Assembly (NCBI RefSeq): GCF_943737005.1
Contig: NZ_CALSFU010000001.1
Location: 302,670-366,669 of the forward strand
Length of the DNA: 64,000 nt
Reading direction: 5' to 3'
Origin: Achromobacter sp. Marseille-Q4962
Lineage (GTDB): Bacteria > Pseudomonadota > Gammaproteobacteria > Burkholderiales > Burkholderiaceae_B
The notes under the pieces were generated by a model that had not been told where the DNA came from, searched no databases, and saw only the letters and a list, made by a program, of their open reading frames with translations. A program made the position numbers and the translations under genes. Positions 17,315-27,160 of the stretch are shown piece by piece. The first letter of the stretch is position 1, and the number at the start of each line of letters is the position of its first letter.

Positions 17315-18097
17315 TCAGAAGGCCGGCACCACCGCGCCCTTGTATTTTTCCTGGATGAATTTCTTCACCTCGGGCGTGTGCAGCGCCTTGACCAGCTTCT
17401 GCACGCCGGGATCGTTCCGGTTGTCGGCCCGGGTGACCACGATGTTGGCATAGGGCGAATCGGAGCCTTCGATGAAGAGGGCGTCCTTGGTGGGCACCAG
17501 TCCGGCCTCGAGCGCGTAGTTGGTATTGATGAGCGCCAGGTCCAGGTCGTCGAGCGAGCGGGGCAGCATGGCCGCTTCCAGTTCGCGGAACTTCAGCTTC
17601 TTGGGATTTTCGACCACGTCGGCCGCGGTCGACAGGATGTTCGACGGATCCTTCAGCTTGATGAGCCCCTGTTTCTGCAGCAGGATCAGCGCGCGTCCGC
17701 CATTGGACGGGTCGTTGGGAATGCCCACCGTGGCGCCCTGCTTCAGCTCGGAAATGTTCTTGATCTTCCTGGAATAGCCGCCGAAGGGCTCGACGTGCAC
17801 CGCCACCACGGGCACCAGGCCGGTCTTGCGATCTTTGTTGAAGGAGTCCAGGTAGGGCTTGTGCTGGAAGAAATTGGCGTCGAGCTGCTTGTCGGCCAGC
17901 TGCAGGTTGGGCTGGACGTAATCGCTGAACACCTTGATGTCCAGTTCCACGCCTTCCTTGGCGAGCCCCGGCTTGACGACTTCCAGGATCTCCGCGTGCG
18001 GCACCTGGGTGGCGCCCACGACCAGCTTTTCGGCATGGGCGGCGCCGGCGAGAAAAACCGACGCCAGCAGGACGGAGCGGACGAAATTCAAACGCAT
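17315..18097 (-). CDS. metQ: MetQ/NlpA family substrate-binding protein
   Basis: Periplasmic binding protein of methionine-type ABC importers, 260 residues. Typical motifs are ILEVVKPGLAKEGVELDIKV, DANFFQHKPYLDSFN, VGIPNDPSNGGRAL and LINTNYALEAGL. The signal peptide ends AAHA-E (cleavage after residue 22) and contains no cysteine, so it should be a soluble periplasmic protein and not a lipoprotein like E. coli MetQ. No metN or metI lies beside it; the ATPase and permease must be elsewhere. GAGAGG precedes the ATG. Substrate could be methionine or another amino acid. Confidence 0.88.
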   Translation of the reverse strand: MRLNFVRSVLLASVFLAGAAHAEKLVVGATQVPHAEILEVVKPGLAKEGVELDIKVFSDYVQPNLQLADKQLDANFFQHKPYLDSFNKDRKTGLVPVVAVHVEPFGGYSRKIKNISELKQGATVGIPNDPSNGGRALILLQKQGLIKLKDPSNILSTAADVVENPKKLKFRELEAAMLPRSLDDLDLALINTNYALEAGLVPTKDALFIEGSDSPYANIVVTRADNRNDPGVQKLVKALHTPEVKKFIQEKYKGAVVPAF

Positions 18098-18249
18098 GTG
18101 TTGCCTCTCGATCGTTGTAAAAATAAGGGCATGCGCCCCCTCGGCGCCCGGGCCGGCTGGCGGTTCCGGGCCTCCTGTTGCGAAAACGCCCCCAATTTAC
18201 CTGAATGGCATTTATTTGTCGGGCATAAACGAATGGGTTTAAAGCATAA

Positions 18250-19266
<1,017 letters not shown>

Positions 19267-19290
19267 TCGTGCCGGCCCCCGAAGCACCGC

Positions 19291-20070
19291 ATGGAGGATG
19301 GCGCATTGCGCCATAGACGGCTGATGCGGACTGAGCGCCAGCTGCAGCGGCCCGCGGCGCGCGTGCGGCGGTCCCGCCGGACCGCCACGCAGAACGACGG
19401 GCTGCTGTGGCTGTTCGACCTGGACAATACGCTGCACGACACCTCGCACGCGATCTTCCCGCGCATCGACCAGGGCATGACGCTGGCCGTGGCCGAAACG
19501 CTGGATGTGGACATCGACACGGCCAACCACCTGCGCCGCAAATACTGGATGCGCTACGGCGCCACCATGATCGGCCTGGTGCGCCACCACGGCGTGGACC
19601 CGCACGAATTCCTGCACCGCAGCCACGACTTCGACGTGAACCCGCTGGTGCGCGCCGAAAAGGCGCTGGCCCACAAGCTGCGTCGGCTGCCCGGGCGCAA
19701 GGTGCTGCTGACCAATGCGCCGCTGCACTATGCGCGCGCGGTGCTGCGCCGCCTGGGCATCCTGCGCCAGTTCGACAGCATCTGGGCCATCGAGCACATG
19801 CGCCTGCATGGCGAGTACCGGCCCAAGCCCTCGCCCGCGCTGCTGCGCCACGTGCTGGCGCGCGAAGGCGTCTCGCCGCGCAACGCAGTGCTGGTCGAGG
19901 ACACGCTGGCCAATCTGCGGGGCGCGCGCCGGGCCGGGCTGCGCACGGTGCACGTCTATCATCCGGGCACGCCGTTCGGCCGCGGCCGCGCGCAGCGTCC
20001 GGGCTACGTGGACTTGCGGGTAAACTGCGTCAGTGATTTGCTGTTGCGCCGGCGTCCCCTGCGGGGATAA
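19291..20070 (+). CDS. HAD-family pyrimidine 5'-nucleotidase
   Basis: Predicted cytoplasmic phosphatase on pyrimidine nucleotides or analogues. Of 259 residues, the HAD core begins near residue 40 with LLWLFDLDNTLHD (motif I), has VLLTNAP (motif II) and KPSPALL...VLVEDTLANLRGA (motifs III and IV). The first about 35 residues are Arg-rich and outside the domain; the real start could be the ATG at 19324, and neither start has a good ribosome site. It follows argB by 24 nt, so it is probably co-transcribed. Confidence 0.85.
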   Translation: MEDGALRHRRLMRTERQLQRPAARVRRSRRTATQNDGLLWLFDLDNTLHDTSHAIFPRIDQGMTLAVAETLDVDIDTANHLRRKYWMRYGATMIGLVRHHGVDPHEFLHRSHDFDVNPLVRAEKALAHKLRRLPGRKVLLTNAPLHYARAVLRRLGILRQFDSIWAIEHMRLHGEYRPKPSPALLRHVLAREGVSPRNAVLVEDTLANLRGARRAGLRTVHVYHPGTPFGRGRAQRPGYVDLRVNCVSDLLLRRRPLRG

Positions 20071-20119
20071 CGGCGGGTTTTCCCCTTCCCTCTGTCTGCC
20101 TGCGTAGCAATCCCCTTCC

Positions 20120-20695
20120 ATGGCGAGCAAACCCGGCGAGCGCAAGACCCAGATTCTGCAAACCCTGGCCGAGATGCTGGAACAGCCTCACGCCAGCCGC
20201 ATCACCACGGCCGCCCTGGCCGCCCGGCTGGAAGTCTCCGAAGCGGCGCTGTACCGGCACTTCGCGAGCAAGGCCCAGATGTTCGAGGGCCTGATCGAGT
20301 TCATCGAGAACAGCATCTTCACGCTGGTCAACCAGATCGCGGCGGCCGAGCCCCATGGACTGGCGCAGGCCCGGCAGACCGTGGCCATGCTGCTCGCCTT
20401 CTCCGAACGCAACCGCGGCATGACGCGCGTGCTCACCGGCGACGCGCTGGTCACCGAAGACAACCGGCTGCAGGAACGCATCAACCACATCAATGACCGC
20501 ATCGAGGCGTCGCTGCGCCAGTCGCTGCGCACCGCCGTGACGGACGGCGGGCTGCCGCCGCACGCCAACGTGTCGGCCCACGCCAGCCTGCTCACCCATC
20601 TGGTGCTGGGCCGCTGGCTGCGCTATGCCCAGAGCGGCTGGCGCGTGGCGCCCACGCTGCACCTGGACGAACAGCTGCGCCTCGCGCTGGGATAG
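20120..20695 (+). CDS. slmA: Nucleoid occlusion factor SlmA (TetR family)
   Basis: DNA-binding protein that blocks FtsZ assembly over the nucleoid. The 191-residue product has an N-terminal TetR helix-turn-helix (ITTAALAARLEVSEAALYRHFASKAQMFEGLI) and the helical FtsZ-interacting region with RNRGMTRVLTGDALVTEDNRLQERIN, a stretch characteristic of SlmA. It is the third gene of the argB run. A -10-like AGCAAT lies 8 nt before the ATG. Confidence 0.93.
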   Translation: MASKPGERKTQILQTLAEMLEQPHASRITTAALAARLEVSEAALYRHFASKAQMFEGLIEFIENSIFTLVNQIAAAEPHGLAQARQTVAMLLAFSERNRGMTRVLTGDALVTEDNRLQERINHINDRIEASLRQSLRTAVTDGGLPPHANVSAHASLLTHLVLGRWLRYAQSGWRVAPTLHLDEQLRLALG

Positions 20696-20742
20696 CCGTT
20701 CCGCTTCGCACATTTTGTGCATTTCATGCAACATTTATGCGC

Positions 20743-20772
20743 TTGCCGTGCCGGTGGAGCCGTGCGCATAAT
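20743..20772 (+). promoter_or_regulatory. Putative promoter of the SLC13 transporter gene
   Basis: TTGCCG (20743-20748) and CATAAT (20767-20772), spacer 18 nt, leader of roughly 165 nt. A small palindrome TGCAT-TTC-ATGCA at 20718-20730, just upstream of the -35, is a possible operator. Confidence 0.4.
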
Positions 20773-20942
20773 GCAAAACACGAAATCAGGACAAGCGCAA
20801 TCCGTCCTATTCCTGATATCAATCAATACGGGTTTTCCTTAATGGCGTCACCATTTTGCTGTAGTTTCGACGCGCCGTACTGATTCCCAGGCAGACCTGG
20901 TGCCGCGGCGTGTCGTCAGACTGACCCCAACCGGAGAAGCAT

Positions 20943-22436
20943 ATGACCGCGCAAGCCGCAGTCCCTGCCCCGCAAGCCCCGCAAAAAATCAAAATACCCC
21001 TCGGCCTGATCGCCGGTTTCGCCGCCCTCATCATCGTCCTGCTGCTGCCGCTGCCCGCCGACCTGCCCGTCGCCGGGCACCGCATGCTGGCCATCCTGGT
21101 GTTTGCCGTGGTGGTCTGGATTACCGAGGCCGTGTCGTACGAAGCCAGCGCCATCATGATCACCACGCTGATGGCGTTCCTGCTCGGCACGGCGCCGAAA
21201 GTCGCGGACCCCAATACGCTCTACGGCACCTCGGCGGCCATCAGCATGGCCCTGACGGGCTTTGCCAACTCGGCGCTGGCGCTGGTGGCCGGCGCCCTGT
21301 TCATCGCCGCCGCGATGACCTTCACGGGGCTGGACCGCCGCATCGCGCTGGTGACGCTGTCCAAGATCGGCACCAGCACGCGGCGCATCCTGATCGGCGC
21401 CATCGCCGTCACCATCGTCCTCAGCCTGGTGGTGCCCAGCGCCACCGCGCGCAGCGCCGCCGTGGTGCCCATCATGATGGGCGTGATCGCGGCCTTCGGC
21501 GTGGACAAGCGCTCCAACATCGCCGCCGGCATCATGATCATCGTGGCCCAGGCCACCAGCATCTGGAACGTGGGCATCCAGACGGCTGCCGCGCAGAACC
21601 TGCTGACCGTGGGCTTCATGGACAAGATGCTGGGCCAGCGCGTGGCGTGGTCCGACTGGCTGATCGCCGGCGCACCGTGGTCGCTCATCATGTCGGTCGT
21701 GCTCATCATCGTGGTGCTGAAGATGCTGCCGCCCGAGAGCGACAACATCGAAGGCGGCAAGGAAGCGGTCGAACAGGAGCTGGCCGCCCTGGGTCCCATG
21801 ACGCCCGCGCAGAAGCGCCTCATGGGCGTGTCCATCCTGCTGCTGCTCTTCTGGGCAACGGAAGGCAAGCTGCACAGCTTCGATACGACTTCCACCACCT
21901 ACTTCGGGCTGGTGCTGCTGCTGCTGCCGCGCTTCGGCGTGATGACGTGGAAAGACGTGCAGACCCGCATACCGTGGGGCACCGTCATCGTGTTCGGCGT
22001 GGGCATCAGCCTGGGCACGGCGCTGCTCACCACGCAGGCCGGCCAATGGCTGGGCAACCAGGTGGTGCAGCACACCGGCCTGGACCACCTCGGCCCGCTG
22101 GCCATCTTCGCGATTCTCTCGGCCTTCCTCATCGTCATCCACCTGGGCTTTGCCAGCGCCACCGCGCTCACCTCGGCCATGCTGCCCATTCTGATCTCGG
22201 TGCTGGCCACGCTGCCGGGCGACTTCAGCCGGCTGGGCATGACCATGCTGCTGGGCTTCGTGGTGAGCTACGGCTTCATCCTGCCGATCAACGCGCCGCA
22301 GAACATGGTGTGCCTGGGCACCGAAACCTTCAACGCCAAGCAGTTCGCCAAGGTCGGCATCGTGATCACCATCGTGGGCTACCTGCTGATGCTGGTCTTC
22401 GGCATGACGTACTGGCGCTGGCTGGGCTGGCTGTGA
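20943..22436 (+). CDS. SLC13/DASS family anion:sodium symporter
   Basis: Inner-membrane transporter of the divalent-anion:Na+ symporter family, 497 residues with about 11-12 hydrophobic segments. Family features visible are VWITEAVSYEASAIMITTLMAF, the SATARSAAVVPIM loop (Ser-Asn/Thr-type substrate motif) and the second repeat with ASATALTSAMLPI and LPINAPQNMV. Likely substrates are C4-dicarboxylates, sulfonates or related 2-hydroxy acids. A CGGAGAAG site precedes the ATG. It is followed 14 nt later by an Ldh2-type dehydrogenase, suggesting uptake and oxidation of the same compound. Confidence 0.9.
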   Translation: MTAQAAVPAPQAPQKIKIPLGLIAGFAALIIVLLLPLPADLPVAGHRMLAILVFAVVVWITEAVSYEASAIMITTLMAFLLGTAPKVADPNTLYGTSAAISMALTGFANSALALVAGALFIAAAMTFTGLDRRIALVTLSKIGTSTRRILIGAIAVTIVLSLVVPSATARSAAVVPIMMGVIAAFGVDKRSNIAAGIMIIVAQATSIWNVGIQTAAAQNLLTVGFMDKMLGQRVAWSDWLIAGAPWSLIMSVVLIIVVLKMLPPESDNIEGGKEAVEQELAALGPMTPAQKRLMGVSILLLLFWATEGKLHSFDTTSTTYFGLVLLLLPRFGVMTWKDVQTRIPWGTVIVFGVGISLGTALLTTQAGQWLGNQVVQHTGLDHLGPLAIFAILSAFLIVIHLGFASATALTSAMLPILISVLATLPGDFSRLGMTMLLGFVVSYGFILPINAPQNMVCLGTETFNAKQFAKVGIVITIVGYLLMLVFGMTYWRWLGWL

Positions 22437-22450
22437 ACGGAGCGCGCGCC

Positions 22451-23500
22451 ATGAAACTGCCGATCCCCCAGGCGCTGGAGTACGGCCGCCGCGTCCTGCT
22501 GGCCCAAGGCGCGCCCGACGACATTGCCCGCGTGGTGGCCGAACACCTGGTCGAGTCGGACCGCGTGGGCTACACCAGCCACGGGCTGTCCATTCTTTCG
22601 AGCTACCGGCGCACGCTGCAAAGCGGCCAGGTACGCGCCGACGGCAGGCCCGAACGCGTGAACGACCGGGGCGCCATGCTGGCCTACGACGGCCACATGG
22701 GGCTGGGCCAATACGTGGGCAAGGTGGTGATCGAGGACGCCATCGCGCGCACCCGCGAGCACGGCCAGTGCATCGTGACCCTGCGCAACAGCCATCACCT
22801 GGGCCGCATGGGCCACTACGGGGAGCTGGTGGCGGCGCAGGGGCTCATCCTGCTCGCGTTCACCAACGTCACCAACCGCCCGCCCACCGTCGCGCCCTTC
22901 GGCGGCGCGCGGGCATGCCTCACCACCAACCCGCTGTGCTTCGCCGGCCCGCTGCCGGGCGGCAGGCCGCCGTTCATCGTGGACATGGCGACCAGCTCCA
23001 TCGCCGTGAACAAGGCGCGCGTGCTGGCGGCCAGGAACGAGCCGGCGCCCGCCGGCTCGCTCATCGACGCCCGGGGAAACCCGACCACCGATCCGCAAGC
23101 GCTGTTCACCGACCCGCCCGGCGCCCTGCTGCCTTTCGGCGGCCACAAGGGCTATGCGCTGGGCCTGGTGGCCGAACTGCTGGCCGGCGTGCTGTCGGGC
23201 GGGGGCACGATACAGCCCGAGCATCCGCGCAGCGGCGTGGTCACGAACAACCTCTTTGCCATCGTGCTGGACCCGCAGGTGGACTTCAACGCCGACTGGC
23301 GCACGCATGAAGTCGCGGCCTTCGTCGACTATCTGCAGGCCTGCCCGCCCCAGCCGGGCGTGGACCGGGTGCAGTATCCGGGCGAGTACGAGGCGCGCAA
23401 CCGCGAGCTGAATGCCGACGCCCTGGACTTCGATGCGCCGATCTACGAGGGAATGAAGCGCCTGGCCGCCGAGCTGGGCGTGCCTGACGCCCTGCCGTAG
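22451..23500 (+). CDS. Ldh2 family NAD(P)-dependent 2-hydroxyacid dehydrogenase
   Basis: Member of the malate / L-sulfolactate / ureidoglycolate dehydrogenase family, a fold unrelated to classical lactate dehydrogenases. The 349-residue product shows the SDRVGYTSHGLSILSSY start, the catalytic-type NSHHLGRMGHYGE histidines, TNPLCFAGPLPGG and FGGHKGYALGLVAELLAGVLSG. Which hydroxy acid it uses is not readable from sequence. Co-transcribed with the transporter upstream; convergent with rodA across 20 nt. Confidence 0.88.
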   Translation: MKLPIPQALEYGRRVLLAQGAPDDIARVVAEHLVESDRVGYTSHGLSILSSYRRTLQSGQVRADGRPERVNDRGAMLAYDGHMGLGQYVGKVVIEDAIARTREHGQCIVTLRNSHHLGRMGHYGELVAAQGLILLAFTNVTNRPPTVAPFGGARACLTTNPLCFAGPLPGGRPPFIVDMATSSIAVNKARVLAARNEPAPAGSLIDARGNPTTDPQALFTDPPGALLPFGGHKGYALGLVAELLAGVLSGGGTIQPEHPRSGVVTNNLFAIVLDPQVDFNADWRTHEVAAFVDYLQACPPQPGVDRVQYPGEYEARNRELNADALDFDAPIYEGMKRLAAELGVPDALP

Positions 23501-23520
23501 GGGTTAAGCGGGGGCCGGCC

Positions 23521-24657
23521 TCAGGTCTTTTCCGACCGGTGCCGGCTGATGCTCATCATGATCCCGAAGGCGATGCCCATGGTGAAGAGGGCCGTGCCGC
23601 CATAGCTCATGAAGGGCAGCGGCACGCCCACCACCGGCAGGATGCCGGTCACCATGCCGACGTTCACGAACACGTAGATGAACAGCATCATGGTGAGGGA
23701 CCCGGCCAGCAGGCGTCCGAACTGGGACGTGGCCCGCGAGGCGATGGTCAGCCCGCGCGCCATGAGCAGGCCGTAGAGCACCAGGATGGCGATGCCGCCG
23801 TACAGCCCGAACTCCTCCGCGTACACCGCGAAGATGAAGTCGGTGGTGCGCTCGGGGATGAAATCCAGGTGGGTCTGGGTGCCCTTCATGTAGCCCTTGC
23901 CGTACACGCCTCCCGACCCCACCGCGATCATCGACTGGATGGTGTGAAAGCCCTTGCCCAGCGGATCCGAGCTCGGGTTGAGCAGGGTGCACACGCGGTG
24001 CTTCTGGTAATCGTGCAGCACCACCCAGTTGACGTCCGGCTCGCAGAGCTGGTCTTCGTAGTACACCAGCGTGCCGATGCCGATGATGCCGGCCAGCATG
24101 ACAGGCACCAGCAGCTTGAACGACAGGCCCGCGAAATAGATCACGAAGAAGCCCGCGCCGAACACCAGCAGGGCGGTTCCCAGGTCGGGCTGCAGGACGA
24201 TGAGCCCGAAAGGCGCGGCCAGCATGGCCGCGGCGGCCAGGAAGTCGCGGATGCGCACCGCGCCTTCGTGGCGCTGGAAGTACCAGGCCAGCATCATGGG
24301 CACGGCGATCTTCATCATTTCGGAGGGCTGGATGCGCGTCACGCCCAGGTTGAGCCAGCGCGTGGCGCCCTTGCTCGTCTCGCCGAAGAATTCCACCCCC
24401 AGCAGCAGCACCACGCCCACGATGTAGAACGGCAGGGCGAGCTTCATGAGGGTCTTGGGCGGAATCAGCGCCATCGTCCACATGGCGAAGAACGCAATCA
24501 CGAAATTGCGCGCCTGCTCCGCGAAGCGCCAGTCGGTGCCGCCCACGGCCGAATGCATGACGGTCAGGCCCAGCCCCGCGAACATCAGCAGGATGGCCAG
24601 CAGCGGCCAGTCGAAGGCGGTGAATACGCGCGCCAGGATGAGGCCGATGCGCTTCAT
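23521..24657 (-). CDS. rodA: Peptidoglycan polymerase RodA (SEDS family)
   Basis: Multi-pass glycan-strand polymerase of the elongation machinery. The 378-residue product has about ten hydrophobic helices, the SEDS motifs TRWLNLG.TRIQPSEMMKIAVP, LQPDLGTALLV and the C-terminal LPVVGVPLPFMSYGGTAL. The loop carrying FIPERTTDFIFAVYAEEFG contains the conserved acidic residue needed for polymerase activity. It is the last gene of the mre-mrd operon; its ATG overlaps the mrdA stop by 4 nt. Confidence 0.96.
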   Translation of the reverse strand: MKRIGLILARVFTAFDWPLLAILLMFAGLGLTVMHSAVGGTDWRFAEQARNFVIAFFAMWTMALIPPKTLMKLALPFYIVGVVLLLGVEFFGETSKGATRWLNLGVTRIQPSEMMKIAVPMMLAWYFQRHEGAVRIRDFLAAAAMLAAPFGLIVLQPDLGTALLVFGAGFFVIYFAGLSFKLLVPVMLAGIIGIGTLVYYEDQLCEPDVNWVVLHDYQKHRVCTLLNPSSDPLGKGFHTIQSMIAVGSGGVYGKGYMKGTQTHLDFIPERTTDFIFAVYAEEFGLYGGIAILVLYGLLMARGLTIASRATSQFGRLLAGSLTMMLFIYVFVNVGMVTGILPVVGVPLPFMSYGGTALFTMGIAFGIMMSISRHRSEKT

Positions 24658-26582
24658 GGCTTGCTCCCTTCCTGGCGGGACGGCGCGGCCGAGGCCGCCT
24701 TGGCCGGCGGCGCGGGCGCGGCCGGCTGCGGAACCTGTCCCTGCCTGGCCAGCCAGTAATCGAACACCTTGCGCGCCACGGGCGCCGCCACGCTCGCGCC
24801 CCAGCCCGCGTTCTCGACGATGAGCGCCACGGCGATGCGCGGATGCTCGATGGGCGCGAAACCCATGAACAGGGCGTGGTCGCGCAGGCGCTCGTCGATG
24901 GCGCTGGCGCGGTAATGGCCTCCGCGCAGGCTGAACACCTGCGCCGTGCCGGTCTTGCCCGCCGCCTGGTAGGGCGCGTTGGCGAAGGCGCGCCGGGCCG
25001 TGCCCACGCGCACCACGTCGGCCATGGCGTTCTTGATCACGTCCACGTTGGCCTGCTTGAGCGGAATGCGGTAATCGGGCGCGGACTCGGTGGGCTTGAC
25101 CTCGCCGCTGCGCGGATCGCGCACCGCGTGCACCAGGTGCGGGCGCCGGTACAGGCCGTTGTTGGCCAGCGTGGACGTGCCCTGCGCCAGCTGCAGCAGC
25201 GTGAAGGCGTTGTAACCCTGGCCCACCGCCACCGAAATGGTTTCGCCCGCGTACCAGCGCTGGCGGTCCTTGTCTTTATAGGCCTTGCGCTTCCACTCGG
25301 TGGAGGGCAGCACGCCGCGCCGCTCGCCTTCCAGGTCGATGCCGGTGATCTGGCCGAAGCCGAACTGCTTGGTGAAATCGTGCAGCGCGTTCACGCCGAT
25401 TTCGGGCCCCAGCGAGTAGAAATACGTATCGGAAGACACGACGATGGCCTTGTGCATGTCGGTCATGCCGTAGGCGGCGCCGCCGGCGTTGCGGAACTTC
25501 TGGCCGCCGAACTCGAAGTAGCCCGGATCGGAAATACGGTCGGTGGCGCGGCGCTTGCCCAGCTCCAGCGCCGCCAGGCCCACGAAAGGCTTGTAGGTGG
25601 AGCCGATGGGATACGTGCCGTACAGCGGCCGGTTGATAAGGGGATGGTCCGGCGATTCGTTCAGCATGCGCCAGTTGTCCACGTCGATGCCGTCGACGAA
25701 AAGGTTGGGGTCGAAAGACGGCTGCGAGACGAAGGCCAGCACCTCGCCGGTATCGGGGTCGATCGCGACCAGCGCGCCGCGCTGGCCCTCGAACGCCTCC
25801 TCGGCCACCTTCTGCAGTCCCAGGTCGATGGACAGCATGATGTCCGACCCCGGAACCGGATCGATGCGCCGCAGCGTGCGCATGGGGCGGCCCCCAGCCG
25901 TCACCTCGACTTCTTCGAGGCCGGTGCGCCCGTGCAGCTGCTCTTCCCAGGTCTTTTCGATGCCCTTCTTGCCGATGACGTCGGTGCCGCGGTAGTTGCC
26001 CAACTGGCCGGCGCGCTCCAGCTCCTCGATGTCGCTGTCGGCGATGCGGCCGATATAGCCCACCACGTGCGCGGCCGAGGGCCCCTGCGGGTACTCGCGC
26101 ACCCAGCGCGCGCGCAGCTCCACGCCGGGGAACTGGAAGGCGTGGGCGGCGAACCAGGCCGCTTCGGTGTCATTCAGGTTATTGCGCAACTGCAGGCTGG
26201 CGTAGCGGCTGGACTCGGCCGCGCGGCGCTTGAACCGGCGCTGGTCGGCCGGGCTGATGTACACCACCTCGGTCAGGCGCTTGAAGAGTTCGTCGAGATT
26301 GCCCGCCTGCGCGGGCACGACCTCCAGCGTATAGGTGCGGTAGTTGCGCGCCAGCACCTCGCCGTTGCGGTCGAGGATTTCGCCGCGCCGCGGCGGAATG
26401 GGCACCACGGCGATGCGGTTGCGGTCGGCCCGCTCCGACAGTCCTTCGTAGCGCTCCACCTGCAGGTACCAGAACCGGCCCACCAGCACGCCGAAGCAGG
26501 CCAGCGCGAAAATGCCGCCCACCCAGGCGCGAAGCCGGAAACGCTGCTTCTGCTGCTGGCCGGTTTTCTTGAACTCGAACAT
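24654..26582 (-). CDS. mrdA: Penicillin-binding protein 2, elongation transpeptidase
   Basis: Periplasmic DD-transpeptidase partner of RodA, 642 residues. One N-terminal membrane helix (about 22-42), a pedestal domain with RNRIAVVPIPPRRGEILDRN, and the transpeptidase domain with nucleophile Ser328 in GSTYK, the SxD motif at 383-385 and KTG at 543-545. The Pro/Ala-rich tail of about 30 residues is low-complexity. I start it at the ATG at 26582, placing the membrane helix normally. Spacing to mreD is 14 nt. Confidence 0.96.
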   Translation of the reverse strand: MFEFKKTGQQQKQRFRLRAWVGGIFALACFGVLVGRFWYLQVERYEGLSERADRNRIAVVPIPPRRGEILDRNGEVLARNYRTYTLEVVPAQAGNLDELFKRLTEVVYISPADQRRFKRRAAESSRYASLQLRNNLNDTEAAWFAAHAFQFPGVELRARWVREYPQGPSAAHVVGYIGRIADSDIEELERAGQLGNYRGTDVIGKKGIEKTWEEQLHGRTGLEEVEVTAGGRPMRTLRRIDPVPGSDIMLSIDLGLQKVAEEAFEGQRGALVAIDPDTGEVLAFVSQPSFDPNLFVDGIDVDNWRMLNESPDHPLINRPLYGTYPIGSTYKPFVGLAALELGKRRATDRISDPGYFEFGGQKFRNAGGAAYGMTDMHKAIVVSSDTYFYSLGPEIGVNALHDFTKQFGFGQITGIDLEGERRGVLPSTEWKRKAYKDKDRQRWYAGETISVAVGQGYNAFTLLQLAQGTSTLANNGLYRRPHLVHAVRDPRSGEVKPTESAPDYRIPLKQANVDVIKNAMADVVRVGTARRAFANAPYQAAGKTGTAQVFSLRGGHYRASAIDERLRDHALFMGFAPIEHPRIAVALIVENAGWGASVAAPVARKVFDYWLARQGQVPQPAAPAPPAKAASAAPSRQEGSKP

Positions 26583-26596
26583 GCGCGCGGCCGCCC

Positions 26597-27160
26597 TCAG
26601 GCGGAGGAGGATTCGGCGTCGTCGGCGCCCCGCTGGGGCAGGTGCAGCACCCAGCCGGCCAGCGGCCAGATGACCGCGGTGAGCGCCACGCCGACCGTCC
26701 ATTCCCAACCCGGCCACTTGCCGGCCAGCCAGGCGTGGATGATCTGGGTGACGAAGCGGGCCAGGAAGAACACCGGCAGCATGTGCATGGCCTGGCTCCA
26801 GAGGTCGAAGCGCTGCAGGCGCCGGTGCAGCGCCACGGCGCCGTAGGCCGCCAGGGTGTACGAAAGCGCGTGCTCGCCCAGCAGGCCGGCGTCGTGGACA
26901 TCCATGAGCAGGCCGAAGCAGAACGCCGTGAACAGGCCGACCCGGCGCGGCTCATGCACGCACCAGAAGGCGATGATGAGCACCAGCACGTCGGGCGCGC
27001 CCTGCCACAACCGCCACGGCAGCAGCGACACGAGCCATACCAGCAGGATGGTGCCCCACACGAAAACGCCGTGCGCCGGCCCGGACAGGCGCTCGGGCTG
27101 CACATTGCTGGGCATGCCCAGGCGCCTGGGCTGCGCCTGCGACGGATTATTCCGATCCAT
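26597..27160 (-). CDS. mreD: Rod-shape determining protein MreD
   Basis: Inner-membrane component of the elongasome, 187 residues with about five hydrophobic helices and little sequence conservation beyond VHEPRRVGLFTAFCFGLLMDVHDAGLLGEHALSY, a region typical of MreD. The first 30 residues are hydrophilic. Its start lies inside the end of mreC (14-nt overlap). Identity rests on that motif, size, topology and position. Confidence 0.9.
   Translation of the reverse strand: MDRNNPSQAQPRRLGMPSNVQPERLSGPAHGVFVWGTILLVWLVSLLPWRLWQGAPDVLVLIIAFWCVHEPRRVGLFTAFCFGLLMDVHDAGLLGEHALSYTLAAYGAVALHRRLQRFDLWSQAMHMLPVFFLARFVTQIIHAWLAGKWPGWEWTVGVALTAVIWPLAGWVLHLPQRGADDAESSSA

Noticed and set aside
20718..20730. 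TGCAT-TTC-ATGCA palindrome before the SLC13 promoter as a proven operator
   Set aside because: Only 5-bp arms and no regulator gene beside it; noted as a possibility under the promoter only.
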